NCBI GenBank assembly: GCA_020698575.1
Contig: CM036245.1
Location: forward strand, 10,383,479 to 10,447,478
Length of the DNA: 64,000 nucleotides
Reading direction: 5' to 3'
Origin: Bostrychus sinensis
Lineage: Eukaryota; Chordata; Actinopteri; Gobiiformes; Eleotridae
The position numbers and the translations under genes are program-made. Below, in pieces: positions 54,897 through 64,000 of this stretch (within the stretch, counting starts at the first letter, position 1; each line of letters starts with the position of its first letter). Below the pieces are notes generated by a model. The model saw only the letters and a list, made by a program, of their open reading frames with translations, had not been told where the DNA came from and searched no databases.

Positions 54897-55414
54897 CCAT
54901 AGGCTGTGTTTCCCAACCAGGGGTACGGGGTACATGAGCACTTAACAGAGGGGTCTTGGAATTATTACATAATTTATTTCCAAGATGATAAAAAAAGTGT
55001 TTTTTTTTTTCATATTCAACTATTGAAATTAATTAAAGACAAGCTCAAGTGTTTACAATTAGCCAAAAATTGTATGAAACTGATAAAGATTATAAGTTTA
55101 CAAATATATTTATATATATATATTTAATAGCTTATAGAGAGGTAAATTAAATTATTCATTAAGATAATTAAATGTCATAGAAGTTGCTATTTTATGTTGT
55201 TATAAGAAGAATCATTATTAATTTATCATTATTAATTGTTTTTATAAATAAATAAAAAATAATAATTACAATAAAGTCAGTATAATAAGTCTTTGTTCTA
55301 ATAAAAGCAGCATTTATGAGCTTATGAAGAATCATGAGTGAGGAGGTGCTCATGCTTTGACAAAAAGCTGAGGGGGTACACAAGACAAAACAGGTTGGAA
55401 ACCATTGCCATAGG
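54897..55414 (+). mobile_element. hAT-type MITE (CTGTGTTTCCCAACC family), 504 bp
   Basis: The element spans 54904-55407 with flanking CCATAGG on both sides (54897-54903, 55408-55414). Left end GTGTTTCCCAACCAGGGGTA, right end GGGGGTACACAAGACAAAAC then GGTTGGAAACCATTG; the ends are inverted. AT-rich interior. It interrupts a retroelement-like sequence (AACCAGGAAAGTCCCACTGA ... TTGCCCCATAGGGGACC). Confidence 0.75.
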
Positions 55415-55435
55415 GGACCTTTGTTTGTATTTTGT

Positions 55436-55665
55436 ACAGGTTTTTGGTGGGGGGGGGAACCGGAGCACCCTGAGGAATCCTCTGCAGACGCAGGGAGAAC
55501 ATGCAAACACCACACAGCACGGTCTGGGAATCTAACCCAGAACCATTTTTCTGAGAGGCAGGAGTGGTAACCACTGTGCTGCCATTTAAAAGGCAACCCT
55601 CTCTATTTATCCAGGCTTGGGACCAAACACAAAGAGTGCACTGGCCCGTGACCCTGTGTGGCTGA
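55436..55665 (-). repeat. SINE-like body fragment, reverse orientation, plus adjoining repeat
   Basis: GGAACCGGAGCACCCTGAGG, GGGAGAACATGCAAACACCA and GGAGTGGTAACCACTGTGCT are the reverse complement of the body and head of 44647-45021. 55585-55660 (CTATTTATCCAGGCTTGGGA) continues into the GGCTTGGGACC family. Confidence 0.6.
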
Positions 55666-55937
55666 TAAAACTTATGAGTAAAAACAAACTTGGTTATTGA
55701 AGTTGTCAAGTGAAAATTGCAGAAACACAAGACACAATGTTCCCCTTCTGCAGAATACAAAGAAAAGGTTTTATAGTTTGTGTGGTTTATTTTTTGTTTG
55801 GTTTTACTAGCAGCATGAAGAGTGACCTACCTGCTCCCCAGGTACAGAATGATAGAGGAACAACAACGAGAAGTGCTCCAGAGGAAGGGCACTTCGTCAG
55901 AGTTGATCTATCACAAAAATATTTTTGAAACATTATT

Positions 55938-56020
55938 TTAAAGGAGCTATGCAAAATACCTACCTTCTTCCATGTTATACCTCACCAAAAACATAACTGA
56001 AGTTGTGTTTTGTTTCAGTC
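55938..56020 (+). repeat. Dispersed repeat R1 fragment
   Basis: TTAAAGGAGCTATGCAAAAT, ATACCTCACCAAAAACATAA and GTTGTGTTTTGTTTCAGTCA follow the order of R1. Confidence 0.45.
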
Positions 56021-56157
56021 ACACATGAAAAAACAAAAATATGACTAAAAACATAATATAGCAACTTTTAAGGTACACACACTACATAGTGTTGTTTTAA
56101 GTTTCCATTGTGTTATTGCCAAGTTACATCTTAAATCACTTATGTCTGAATTTTTCT

Positions 56158-56438
56158 GTAACAGTTTAGAATAGCTCCCTCCACTTAAGCTGTAGTAAAC
56201 CATTTATAACTATGTATTTAACAATAATTTAATAAATGAACAGTTTTTAGATCCTGAATTACCACTGATGTTTATATGTTTGCACTAATTTAAATGAGCT
56301 TATTACTAAACAATTAATCATTATTAACATTTTTAACTTAACAGTGTTTACAAATGAAGTCATGCTTTGTAAACTGTTACTATTCCTTAACTAACACTTA
56401 ATTAATGCTTAATAGTGTGAGTTATTCTAAAGTTTTAC
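56158..56438. mobile_element. GGTAACACTTTA-type MITE, uninterrupted copy
   Basis: Left end GTAACAGTTTAGAATAGCTC, right end GTGAGTTATTCTAAAGTTTTAC, inverted. Interior CTGAATTACCACTGATGTTT and TAACTAACACTTAATTAATG match the split copy at 24514-25174. Confidence 0.75.
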
Positions 56439-56702
56439 GGATTTTTCCATTTCAACACACAGGAACATATCTGTGTGAATAAAATATTTTCCCATTTTGA
56501 ATACGTTCTCCTAAAACAGCCTCACTGTCTGTGTCTGACTCTGTTTATTAGTTTCTCACCCCCCTCCAGCCCCCAGTGCATGGTCCCATCACCCCCCAGG
56601 CCTGATAATCTGCTTAAAAAACCTCTGGGTAGTGCCGCCTTTGCAGTGCGCCCAGCCATGGCCAAACACGCACAGACTACACAACGGCAAGGGGAGTAAC
56701 TG

Positions 56703-56706
<4 letters not shown>

Positions 56707-56745
<39 letters not shown>
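56707..56745. repeat. (GT)n microsatellite
   Basis: About nineteen GT units ending in GTGCGCC. Confidence 0.95.
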
Positions 56746-56748
<3 letters not shown>

Positions 56749-56788
56749 CTAAACTGAATCGGGATTTGGGGAAAACGGGGGGAGGGAC

Positions 56789-56812
56789 CAGCAGCAGCAG
56801 CAGCAGCAGCAC
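56789..56812. repeat. (CAG)n microsatellite
   Basis: Seven CAG units then CAC. No supporting exon, so not called as a glutamine or serine tract. Confidence 0.9.
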
Positions 56813-57196
56813 CAGAGATTTCCATTTAAATACGTCTCACTCTCAGGATTTGGCAGGTTGTTCCCATGGTAACAGATGCCCATATTTGGAGTGCATGTGC
56901 GAGCGTGCGTCAGGGTCTTATTGTGCTATATTGCGGCGAGTCGTGACCTCTTTGCTTGACACGTTGAGCTGGTTAGTTTCGCCGCAGAGGCTGGGGCCGT
57001 CCAGTCGCTGCCTTTCACCAGAGCAGACTCACTTTCTCCTTTATGCACCAAATCACTCACTGTAGGACTTACATTTGTGAGAAACTTCTGCTCATGCAAC
57101 AAACTAAAGAAGGCCAAGGCTAAAACAAAAGATATATGTAGTAAGTATGTAACAAGTGCCTCTGTAGCAATGACATTTCAAAGTTAATTTCAGCAT

Positions 57197-57625
57197 CTTA
57201 AAGGTCCCCTATTCTGCTAAATCAACTTTTTTTTTAGCTTTATAATGTTTGCACCTGAAAAACAGACCTGGAGTAGTATTTTGTTTCATTCACACATGAG
57301 TAATCCTGTATGGTGAGGCCGTCCATTTCTCAAAAGCTGAAAACGCTTGGTCTCACAGCTCTACATAGACGCATGAAACCAGAAAGTGCTCGTCCACGTT
57401 TCTAAAATCCGTACTCTGTCACTGGACTTATTCTGATCATTTCAACCTTAAATTGCCATCACTATTATTTATCTATCTGTTAGCGTCATGTTGCTAACAG
57501 CCATGCTAAATAGCCATTTTATGCTCCGTCCAGTCCCCATCGTTGCCAGCAGGGGGTGACTAACACCTAATCTAAGCGTTCTCTGCAAAATCAAAGTAAC
57601 ATCTCCCCAAAAGAAGACACTGTCC
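57197..57625 (+). repeat. Dispersed repeat R1, longest plus-strand copy
   Basis: Starts CTTAAAGGTCCCCTATTCTG and includes GACCTGGAGTAGTATTTTGT, AACGCTTGGTCTCACAGCTC, CCATGCTAAATAGCC, GCCAGCAGGGGGTGACTA and CCCAAAAGAAGACACTGTCC. It ties the 3101 copy and the minus-strand copies into one family. 57640-57800 (TAGGCAATTGTCTAGGGCCC) is a fragment of a further repeat. Confidence 0.7.
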
Positions 57626-57849
57626 ATACACACAGAGCCGTCACAATAGGATAGGCAAGGTAGGCAATTGTCTAGGGCCCAGAGCTGAATGGGGGCCCCC
57701 AAGGATGGTCTTTTACCTGTATAACATTGAACAAGCTGTTTCAGTGACAGAAAATAAACCACTGAAGTGACGCTGCCTTGCGATTCTCCTAAAAGGGCCC
57801 TAGTTGTCAGAGCAACAAAACCTTTTTTATTTATGGCCTAGGCTATTGT

Positions 57850-58553
57850 TTGTTTGTCACTTGCAACCACTGCCAGAAGTATTGCGACATAACTTCTTTC
57901 GTTTACAGTTAGTCCAAAATGCTGCTGCGCGTCTTTTAACAGGAAGTAAAAAACATGAGCACATCACTCCCATCCTCGCCTCCCTGCATTGGCTTCCTGT
58001 TCATTTTAGAATTGATTTCAAGATTTTATTGTTTGTTTTTAAAGCATTGAATGGTTTGGCCCCACAGTACATTACTGACCTTATACAAATTTACACTCCG
58101 GCGCGTTCTCTGAGGTCCGAGAGCCAGCTCCAGCTCATGGTCCCTAGGACGAGACTTAAAACCAGGGGGGACCGGGGCCCTCTCTGTTGCTGGCCCCAAA
58201 CTATGGAACACTCTGCCCCCACATCACAGCGGCCCCCACAGTGGAATGTTTTAAGTCTCGTCTTAAGACTCATTTTTATTCTCTGGCTTTTAACTCGACG
58301 TGAATTGTGTGGTCCTCTGTTGTCTTTTATTGTGTTTTATTGTTTTGTTTTTATTATTTAATTCTTGGCATTTATTTATTGTTATTTTATTGTATTACTT
58401 TTATTTGGTTTTACTGGTTCTTATTATTTAATGGAGACTTGGTGGAGCTGTATGGAGTAATTTATTGTTATTTAGTGTTCCATGTGCAGCACTTTGGAAA
58501 CTGTTTTGTTTGTAAAATGTGCTATACAAATAAAGTGGATTGGATTGGATAAC
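57850..58553 (+). pseudogene. L2/CR1-type LINE 3' end: C-terminal reverse transcriptase region and tail
   Basis: The forward frame has FRLQLVQNAAARLLTGSKKH, ASLHWLPVHFRIDFKILL and FKALNGLAPQYITDL, the conserved C-terminal stretch of L2-like ORF2. A frameshift near 58170, after RLKTRGDRG, moves the expected continuation into another frame, so the copy is inactive. The 3' UTR ends GTGCTATACAAATAAAGTGG and a (GGATT)n tail at 58540-58553. It is 5'-truncated near 57850, as usual for such elements. Confidence 0.9.
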
Positions 58554-58589
58554 TTCTGGTTGAAAATGCGGAAGTGTTAAAAAATGGAA

Positions 58590-58800
58590 AGGGAATCATA
58601 TTTACATAGCTCTTTAGCTATGACACAAGTCACCCAAAGCACTTTACACAGAAGGGAAGGGGTATTTCATTCACTCCATAGTCGATGGTGGTGGGCTACA
58701 TTTTGTAGCCACAGCTTCCCCTTGGGTAGACTGACAGAAGCACAGCTGCACACATCTGCGCCAACGGACCCATCCACAAGGCGGTATGGCCAAAAAAAGT
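58590..58800 (-). repeat. SINE-like body fragment, reverse orientation
   Basis: CCCAAAGCACTTTACACAG, TGTAGCCACAGCTTCCCCTT and CATCTGCGCCAACGGACCCA are the reverse complement of body motifs at 19277-19600. Confidence 0.55.
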
Positions 58801-58950
58801 TCTATTGCTTATTGCTCAGTTTGACATTTACACAATATATTTTACCTGTCCCACTGAAACCCTAAACTAACTTCCATCTGCTATATTATATCAGTTAAAT
58901 AAAACAAAAGCTATAGTTTTGCACTGTGACTGATGAATGAATGAAGTGAG

Positions 58951-59652
58951 TAACCCCCAGTTCACACCAAAGCAGCAGCAGCGCATAACAGCAGTGTCAC
59001 GTCAGACGCGAGTGAATTGCTCTCTGTTTTATTCAATCTGACAGTTCACACCGGGGACGTCATACGCGCTTCTTACGACCGATTCGCCGCGACGCTACGC
59101 TAAAATTAGGTTGGAGTTCTATTTTTCCAGCGTCTCTGCGTCGACCGGCAGCGCTACAGCCGGAGAAACACAGGAAACAGGCACCAAGTGTCAAAATAAA
59201 CCGCTACACTTTCAAAATAAACATCAGGACTTCAGTGAACTTTGCACCATGGACGACGAGAAGTTAATTCTTGAGGTGGAGAACTTTAACATTAACTTTA
59301 AGACACAAAAAGATTGTAATTCTACTTCTAGCACAATAGCAGTACTGTTGTCTGATCGCCAAGCAAGCTCAATAAAAAAAAAAAGCGTAATTGGTCACGT
59401 ACTATAGATAAAAGTACATTTTATTCAAACAAAAATAGTTTGGTATAAATCAGTTTGTAATATTTCTGCTTAACCATCTGAAGAAGCAAGAAGCACCAAT
59501 TATAGGAATGAAGTTGGTAAAACAGGGAGCAGATCCACAGACGGCGCCGGTCCAAACGCTTTCGGTGTGAATTGACGCTTTTGAAAAGACGCGCGTAAAA
59601 CGATCTGCTGCTGCAACGCCCCCGTGACGTTTTCGATGTGAATTTGGGGTAA
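58951..59652 (+). mobile_element. PIF/Harbinger-like element with a MADF-like ORF start, 696 bp
   Basis: The element spans 58954-59649 with flanking TAA (58951-58953, 59650-59652). Ends CCCCCAGTTCACACC and, reverse-complemented on the right, CCCCAAATTCACATC. The forward frame 59111-59407 contains MDDEKLILEVENF at about residues 47-59, the typical start of the MADF protein of Harbinger elements, then diverges. No transposase is present, so it is a deletion derivative like 26413-26875. Confidence 0.75.
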
Positions 59653-60231
59653 GAATGTGTAGCTGCTGAACCAACCTAAAACTAAGATGAAATAATACTA
59701 CAACAGTCTGGCAACAGATTTCCAACAGATTATACATGCATGTCCTAAGAATAACAGCCCAGTGCAGCAGATGTTACAGCATGTAAGAGAAAATGTCCAG
59801 GCTTACACACACACACGCACAGCAGCTGTCTCAAAAGACCAAACCAGGCGTGCACGGATCAGCTCTGAGCCTCTGCGCCTCCAAAACCTCCAATCACAAC
59901 CTCCAGAAGCTGAGAAGAAGGCGGGGCTAACATTATGATTAAGGCCTCAAAAATACAGCCGTGTGCAGGGCAGCTAAATGGATTACTTCCCCGCAAATTG
60001 AGAGATCATTGTGTGTCAGGAAACTGGGACCCCCTGCTGGTTTTGCAGGCCAGGGGGTCCACGCAGGGTTTAGGGGGAGAAAGCGTATCTCTAAGTGTAT
60101 CCCAAAAACCAAAAAACGAGAGGAGAGACAGTGGTGATTGAAAAAAAAAAAAGCCACAGATGCTTGGTCCCCCGCTGTGAGGCTGCAGCTGGGGAGACAC
60201 AGGGTAAAAAGAAACGGAGAAGAATCAGGGG
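59653..60231. other. Unassigned sequence with a short perfect hairpin
   Basis: 60027-60060 is an inverted repeat: GGACCCCCTG and CAGGGGGTCC form a perfect 10-bp stem around a 14-base loop. No T-run follows, so it is not called a terminator. The surrounding sequence has no gene. Confidence 0.4.
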
Positions 60232-60419
60232 TTGAGGTGTCAGATGTGTTTGCGCGCGCCGGTCGGTGAGGGCCGTGGGAATGGTGAGGACAAAAATAGA
60301 GCTGTAGTTAGGTGTGAAATGTGGAAATCTGCTTTTTCCTTTCAAATAGTACGCAGAGTCATAAATATAGAAATAAATAATGCAAGCCGAATTCTGGAAA
60401 TGTTGGGTCTTTTTCTTAA

Positions 60420-60912
60420 ATTCACATGGAATTTTAAAAAAATGTCTTGTGTATTTCAGCAGGACAATGCAAAACCACATACTGCAGAGTCCGGTGCTTA
60501 ATTGGTCTGCCGTCCAGATCCGTCACCTTTAGAGAACGTTTGGGACATCATTAAACAAAAAATACATCAAAGACGACCACAAACTCTTCAGCAGCAGGGA
60601 ACCTACATATATCAGGCAAGAATGGGATCAAATTTGGACACAAAAACACCAGAAACTCTTAATCTCAATGCCCAAATGTCTTCAATAAAAGAAGAGGAGA
60701 TGCTGCCCCATGGTAAACCTGCCCCTGTCCCAACTACTGAGACCTTCAATTTGGAAATGAGCTCATTTTGTGCATAAAAGTGTAAATTTTCTGTGTGTAA
60801 ACATTTGTTATGTTATCTATGTTCTAATGTGAATAAAATATTGGCTCATGTGATTTGAAAGTCTTTTAGTTTTCATTTTATTCAAATTTAAAAAGCGTCC
60901 CAACATTTCCAG
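60420..60912 (+). pseudogene. Tc1/mariner-type transposase C-terminal remnant with right end
   Basis: A forward frame runs through VFQQDNAKPHTA (second catalytic Asp of the DDE triad), an in-frame TAA at 60499-60501, then LENVWDIIKQKIHQRRPQ (third acidic residue, E) and ends at 60777. Spacing between the two motifs is short for the family, suggesting a small deletion. The downstream region and terminus AAAAAGCGTCCCAACATT (about 60890-60910) complete the right end. The remnants at 12225-12590 and 48590-48870 belong to the same family. Confidence 0.85.
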
Positions 60913-60962
60913 TATTCAGGCTGTATAATAATATTAATAATAAGCCCATGGAAATAGAAGTT

Positions 60963-61322
60963 GAATGAATTAAGGGATGTTCGTGGTTGATCATTTAGTT
61001 GATTAATCTGCATTATGGTCAAAATTGGTTGAAAGAAACATCATTAATAATTATGCTGTACAGTAGAGTAAAGGTACTGTACTACTGGAGAGTTAAGGCA
61101 AATTAAACATAAAATTAAACAACTGTTTTCTAAAATATACAATATACAACTTATCCTTTGGTTTTTAAAAAGCCACTTCATGACTTTGAATTTAATAATT
61201 TTATAAAACGTAATGATAGGTGATGTCAGCCCGTGGTTAAAGGTTAATTGATAATCATTTGTTAAGGCTACCAATTAATCGATAAAAGAAAATTAACCAA
61301 ATGTGCCATCCCTAGAATGAAT
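60963..61322 (+). mobile_element. hAT-type MITE (TAGGGATG family), 344 bp
   Basis: The element spans 60971-61314 between exact 8-bp duplications GAATGAAT (60963-60970 and 61315-61322). Ends TAAGGGATG and CATCCCTA. Subterminal TTAGTTGATTAATC and CAATTAATCGATAAAAG motifs are characteristic. No ORF. Confidence 0.9.
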
Positions 61323-61555
61323 GGCCTTTTTAAAATGATGTACTGTTTATGTTACCTTCACAAAAGAACTAGAGATAACTTAACAATATCGTCAATAATG
61401 GGGCTCAACAGAGGCTGTCCATCTCTAGTTTCATAAATAAATTAAAATTTTCATTTTCTCCACTGACTTTTTGGAAAAATCTGTAGGTTATTTTTTTTAT
61501 TTTTTGACAGAGGCTTATCAGCTCTGGACTGGGTCATGACCATAACACATTTTAC

Positions 61556-61556
61556 A

Positions 61557-61603
<47 letters not shown>
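61556..61603. repeat. (AAT)n microsatellite
   Basis: About sixteen AAT units followed by CATCATCATCA. Asn runs in a frame here are an artefact. Confidence 0.97.
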
Positions 61604-61604
<1 letters not shown>

Positions 61605-62159
61605 CATCATCATCAAGAACTTAATGATAATGAGTTTACCTTAATGAGTTTATTTCTTCTGGATCCAGCCAGGGTTGTTGATGTTGTCTTGTTTTGTTTT
61701 TTCCTTACTTTACAGAGAGGACATGGTGAAAAAGAAGAAAAAAGAAATAGTTTCAGCTTCGTCACTTGAATAACAGAGACCTAAAACTTGCAGGCAGTTA
61801 AAATGTCTGATTGGTTCTAATTAATGAAGAAATCTAAGTATCTATCTGTGACTGTTGGAAAGTAGAACTAATTATTTCACTGATGGAAAATAAAGTTTCT
61901 AATCAGGTTTAAAAGTGTTTTTCACAAAGTCTAGGTGCCCTGTTTTCAGTTTTGTGCAAATGCAACTCAATTTATTTGACTTTGTAGATACTTTTCGCTC
62001 ATGGTTTTCATTGTCAGTCAATGTTTTTCTCAAAATAGTAAAAAGTAGAAGTACAAATAAAAATTAAAAAAACAATGCTGAAGCACAATTATTCGTTGAC
62101 CACTAACACTGTGTAAAAGTCTTGGACAGGTTTTTAGGAAAGGCCATTGATGAAAAAAT
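61604..62159. other. No recognised feature
   Basis: AT-rich, no ORF or repeat end. Confidence 0.3.
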
Positions 62160-62260
62160 ACACACAGTTAGGTAAAAGCACAGACCTCTGCCAAGGCACT
62201 GGTATTATATCGCAATGGTAAAATTCCCAGATCTAGACTTAAACTTGAGATTATCTAATT
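62160..62260 (+). repeat. Left-end fragment of the GACCTCCGCCAAGGC repeat
   Basis: AGCACAGACCTCTGCCAAGG and a CCCAGATCTAGACTTAAACT stretch parallel 10395-10500. Confidence 0.5.
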
Positions 62261-62529
62261 CATGGGTAAATGCTCCTCCCATTAACCACATAATTGTCTC
62301 TACAAAGGTAAAAAAAGGCCCACAAAATAAAAAAAAATAAAATAAAATGATGTATTTATTAAAGCACTCATAGTTACTTGGACTTTTTTGATACCATTTC
62401 TTAAATGATACCTGAGCGATACTTTTTCTGATACCTATGATGAGCTAATTTATCATAAAACACAATAATATTAAAGAAAAGAACAATTTTTTTTAGCACA
62501 AATCTCATAATTCCTATTAGTTACAGAAT

Positions 62530-63060
62530 CAGCCTCCAGGTGATTGACAGCTGTCGGCACAAGGGACACAACCTGATTCCTGAAAAGTGTCTATGTCCGC
62601 AGGGGTCACAGGTCAGTTGGTGAGCCACCTGTCCCAGCAGGTTGTGCCTTTGTCCACCCCTGCACACACAGACGCGGGACGGGTTCGATGAAAGACATGC
62701 CTCTCTTCCTCTGTGGAATGGCAGCAGACAGCGGTAAATTAAAAAGTCATAATTAGCCTTTCGGGTACGGAGCAGCCCGAGAAGCACACAGGTAATTAAT
62801 GCCCTCCCTCCTCCCCCTTGCCCCCGTCCCACCTCCTCATGGTGACACGGAGAACCTGTCCTGTGGGGCCAGGGCTACATGGGCCAATAGGTTTCCTCTG
62901 AAAGTGATACTCTGTTCTCTGTGCCCCCTTCAGGACGTCCCAGCGGCAGGCCATTCATGGGTAATGGCCAGGAAAGTTTGTGTGTGGCCACATGTTTAGA
63001 TACTGAAGTAATGGCAGAGTCTGTGTTTTTAATGCGGACTGAGCCTGAGGTAACATGTCC
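62530..63060. other. Non-repetitive GC-richer block, best candidate conserved noncoding element
   Basis: Contains CAGGTGATTGACAGCTGTCG (overlapping TGATTGACAG TALE-type and CAGCTG E-box motifs), AAAAAGTCATAATTAGCCTT and ACAGGTAATTAATGCCCTCC (homeodomain-type TAATTA). No relatives within the window, no repeat ends, and overlapping frames without domains. Motif recognition is by eye. Confidence 0.35.
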
Positions 63061-63519
63061 AAACATTTACATAAGATATAATATAGCAATTGTTTATATA
63101 CTTTGGGTTTTTATCTGCTGTCTCTGTGTCGGAGTCGATAATGATTTGAAATGACATGTTTTGAAAAGTGAAGAAAAGCAGAGTTGAGTTGAAACACTTA
63201 ATGCAAAGCTACAGTAAATTATAGTTATTAAAAGCTAATCACTTAATCATAGATGAGGGGCTAACTTTGTGTTTACACAGTGGGCTTTGTTTGAGGAAAT
63301 CTATCCAAAAACATTTACAGAAGATATATTTTTTAGAGTTTGTTTAAGGTTCTCATCAGTGGTCTGTATCAAAGTAGATAATAGTTTTGAAAAGTGAAAG
63401 AAAAAGCAACAATAAGCTACGTCGTGTGCCTGGACGCTTCATCCACCTTGCCTTTGTATGAACGTGTTTGTGTGATTGTGTGTTTGTTGGAGGTTGTAGA
63501 GGTTTATTGTTGTTTATTC

Positions 63520-63865
63520 ATTAGCCATTACTTTGTTTTTACTGTTTTTCCTTCGTCACCTATTGCTTCTACTAAAGTCTGTGTTGTTGTCCACTTCTCT
63601 GTGGAATTTTTTTCTTCGTCTTGTTGCCAACAGTGAAGTCCCGTTGATGTCTAACGCAACGATCACATTTAAACATCTAACTTCTGCTGCAGTCCCCGTT
63701 CAGAAATAAGTACAGAGCTGGCGTTTTATTGCAAAACTGGAAACAATCCGCCATGTTTGTTCGGGTGCACTGCTCACGGTCCGCCCTTCGTTTCTCTGAT
63801 TGGTTACGCTGTCTGTGATTGTTCCGCCTCTAGAAATGAAACTCAAACCATGAGGTACAGATTAA
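63520..63865 (+). repeat. Dispersed repeat R3 copy, plus orientation
   Basis: ACTAAAGTCTGTGTTGTTGT, TCGTCTTGTTGCCAACAG, CGTTTCTCTGATTGGTTACG and GTGATTGTTCCGCCTCTAGA align in order with 27940-28330 and, inverted, 6440-6860. Confidence 0.65.
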
Positions 63866-64000
63866 CGCCAGATTCACACCGACTGCGTGTGCGGCATGCC
63901 GAAAAGAGCCAGCTGGGAGACCACGAATTCACGGGAGAGGAGCGAGTTTATGCTGGAAGTTATGAGTTCACGCGATAATAACCATGTAGACAGAGAACTG
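63866..64000 (+). mobile_element. Left end of a Harbinger-like element, cut by the window edge
   Basis: TAACGCCAGATTCACACCGA resembles the end of 58954-59649 (TAA then CCCCAGTTCACACC). The right end would lie outside the window. Confidence 0.4.

Noticed and set aside
56789..56812. CAG repeat as a polyglutamine exon
   Set aside because: No coding frame or splice signals around it; short and isolated.
61536..61769. Frame with an asparagine run
   Set aside because: Translation of an AAT microsatellite.

Overview
This window reads as intergenic or deep-intronic DNA of a teleost fish, probably a percomorph. The evidence is the repeat content: hAT-type MITEs ending in TAGGGCTGCACGATA, TAGGGCTGCAACTAAT or CAGGGCTTGACATT; the fish Tc1-type end reading CACCGATCAGGCATAACATT; tRNA-headed SINE-like repeats with the GGGCAAGACAC body; an L2-type LINE end with a GGATT tail; a Tx1-type LINE; PIF/Harbinger-like elements with MADF-like ORFs; and long CA, GT and AAT microsatellites. 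No complete cellular gene is visible. Nearly every open frame of 60 to 400 codons falls in a repeat, a microsatellite or random sequence. The one hint of a host gene is an open frame at the left edge (1-168) resembling the end of an immunoglobulin-type domain.

Layout. 1-9.2 kb: possible Ig-like exon edge, then a cluster of hAT-type MITEs (2.6, 3.7, 5.25 and 8.35 kb), most with exact 8-bp target duplications. 9.2-16.7 kb: mixed unique and old repeat sequence, a Tc1-type remnant (12.3 kb) and a 970-bp MITE (13.84 kb). 16.9-23.6 kb: a hAT-type MITE, two long CA arrays and minisatellite arrays A and B. 24.3-31.3 kb: nested transposons, including a three-level nest at 25.84-27.08 kb. 32.4-39.3 kb: minisatellite arrays C, C2, D and E. 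40-45.4 kb: Tc1 remnants, a tRNA-headed SINE and a hAT MITE. 45.46-48.23 kb: a TCTCTGTC-type microsatellite split by a 1.5-kb Tx1-type LINE fragment. 48.6-64 kb: more MITEs, an L2-type LINE end, two Harbinger-like elements and a few unique GC-richer blocks that may be conserved noncoding sequence.

The most distinctive feature is a 12-bp minisatellite core, GGACTAAACCAG (reverse complement CTGGTTTAGTCC). It has expanded separately into five arrays over 21 kb, in both orientations, each with its own higher-order period (54, about 144, 435, 225 and 88 bp). Array D is bounded by CAGTGGTTCTCAAACT-type inverted termini, array B has matching ends, and array C has one of them. A closely similar sequence sits inside the hAT MITEs at 2.6 and 44.1 kb. 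This suggests a minisatellite moved or seeded by transposons and then amplified locally. There is no gene network to describe; the window is a record of transposon insertion, nesting and tandem amplification. Transposon families were assigned by eye and not by database search.
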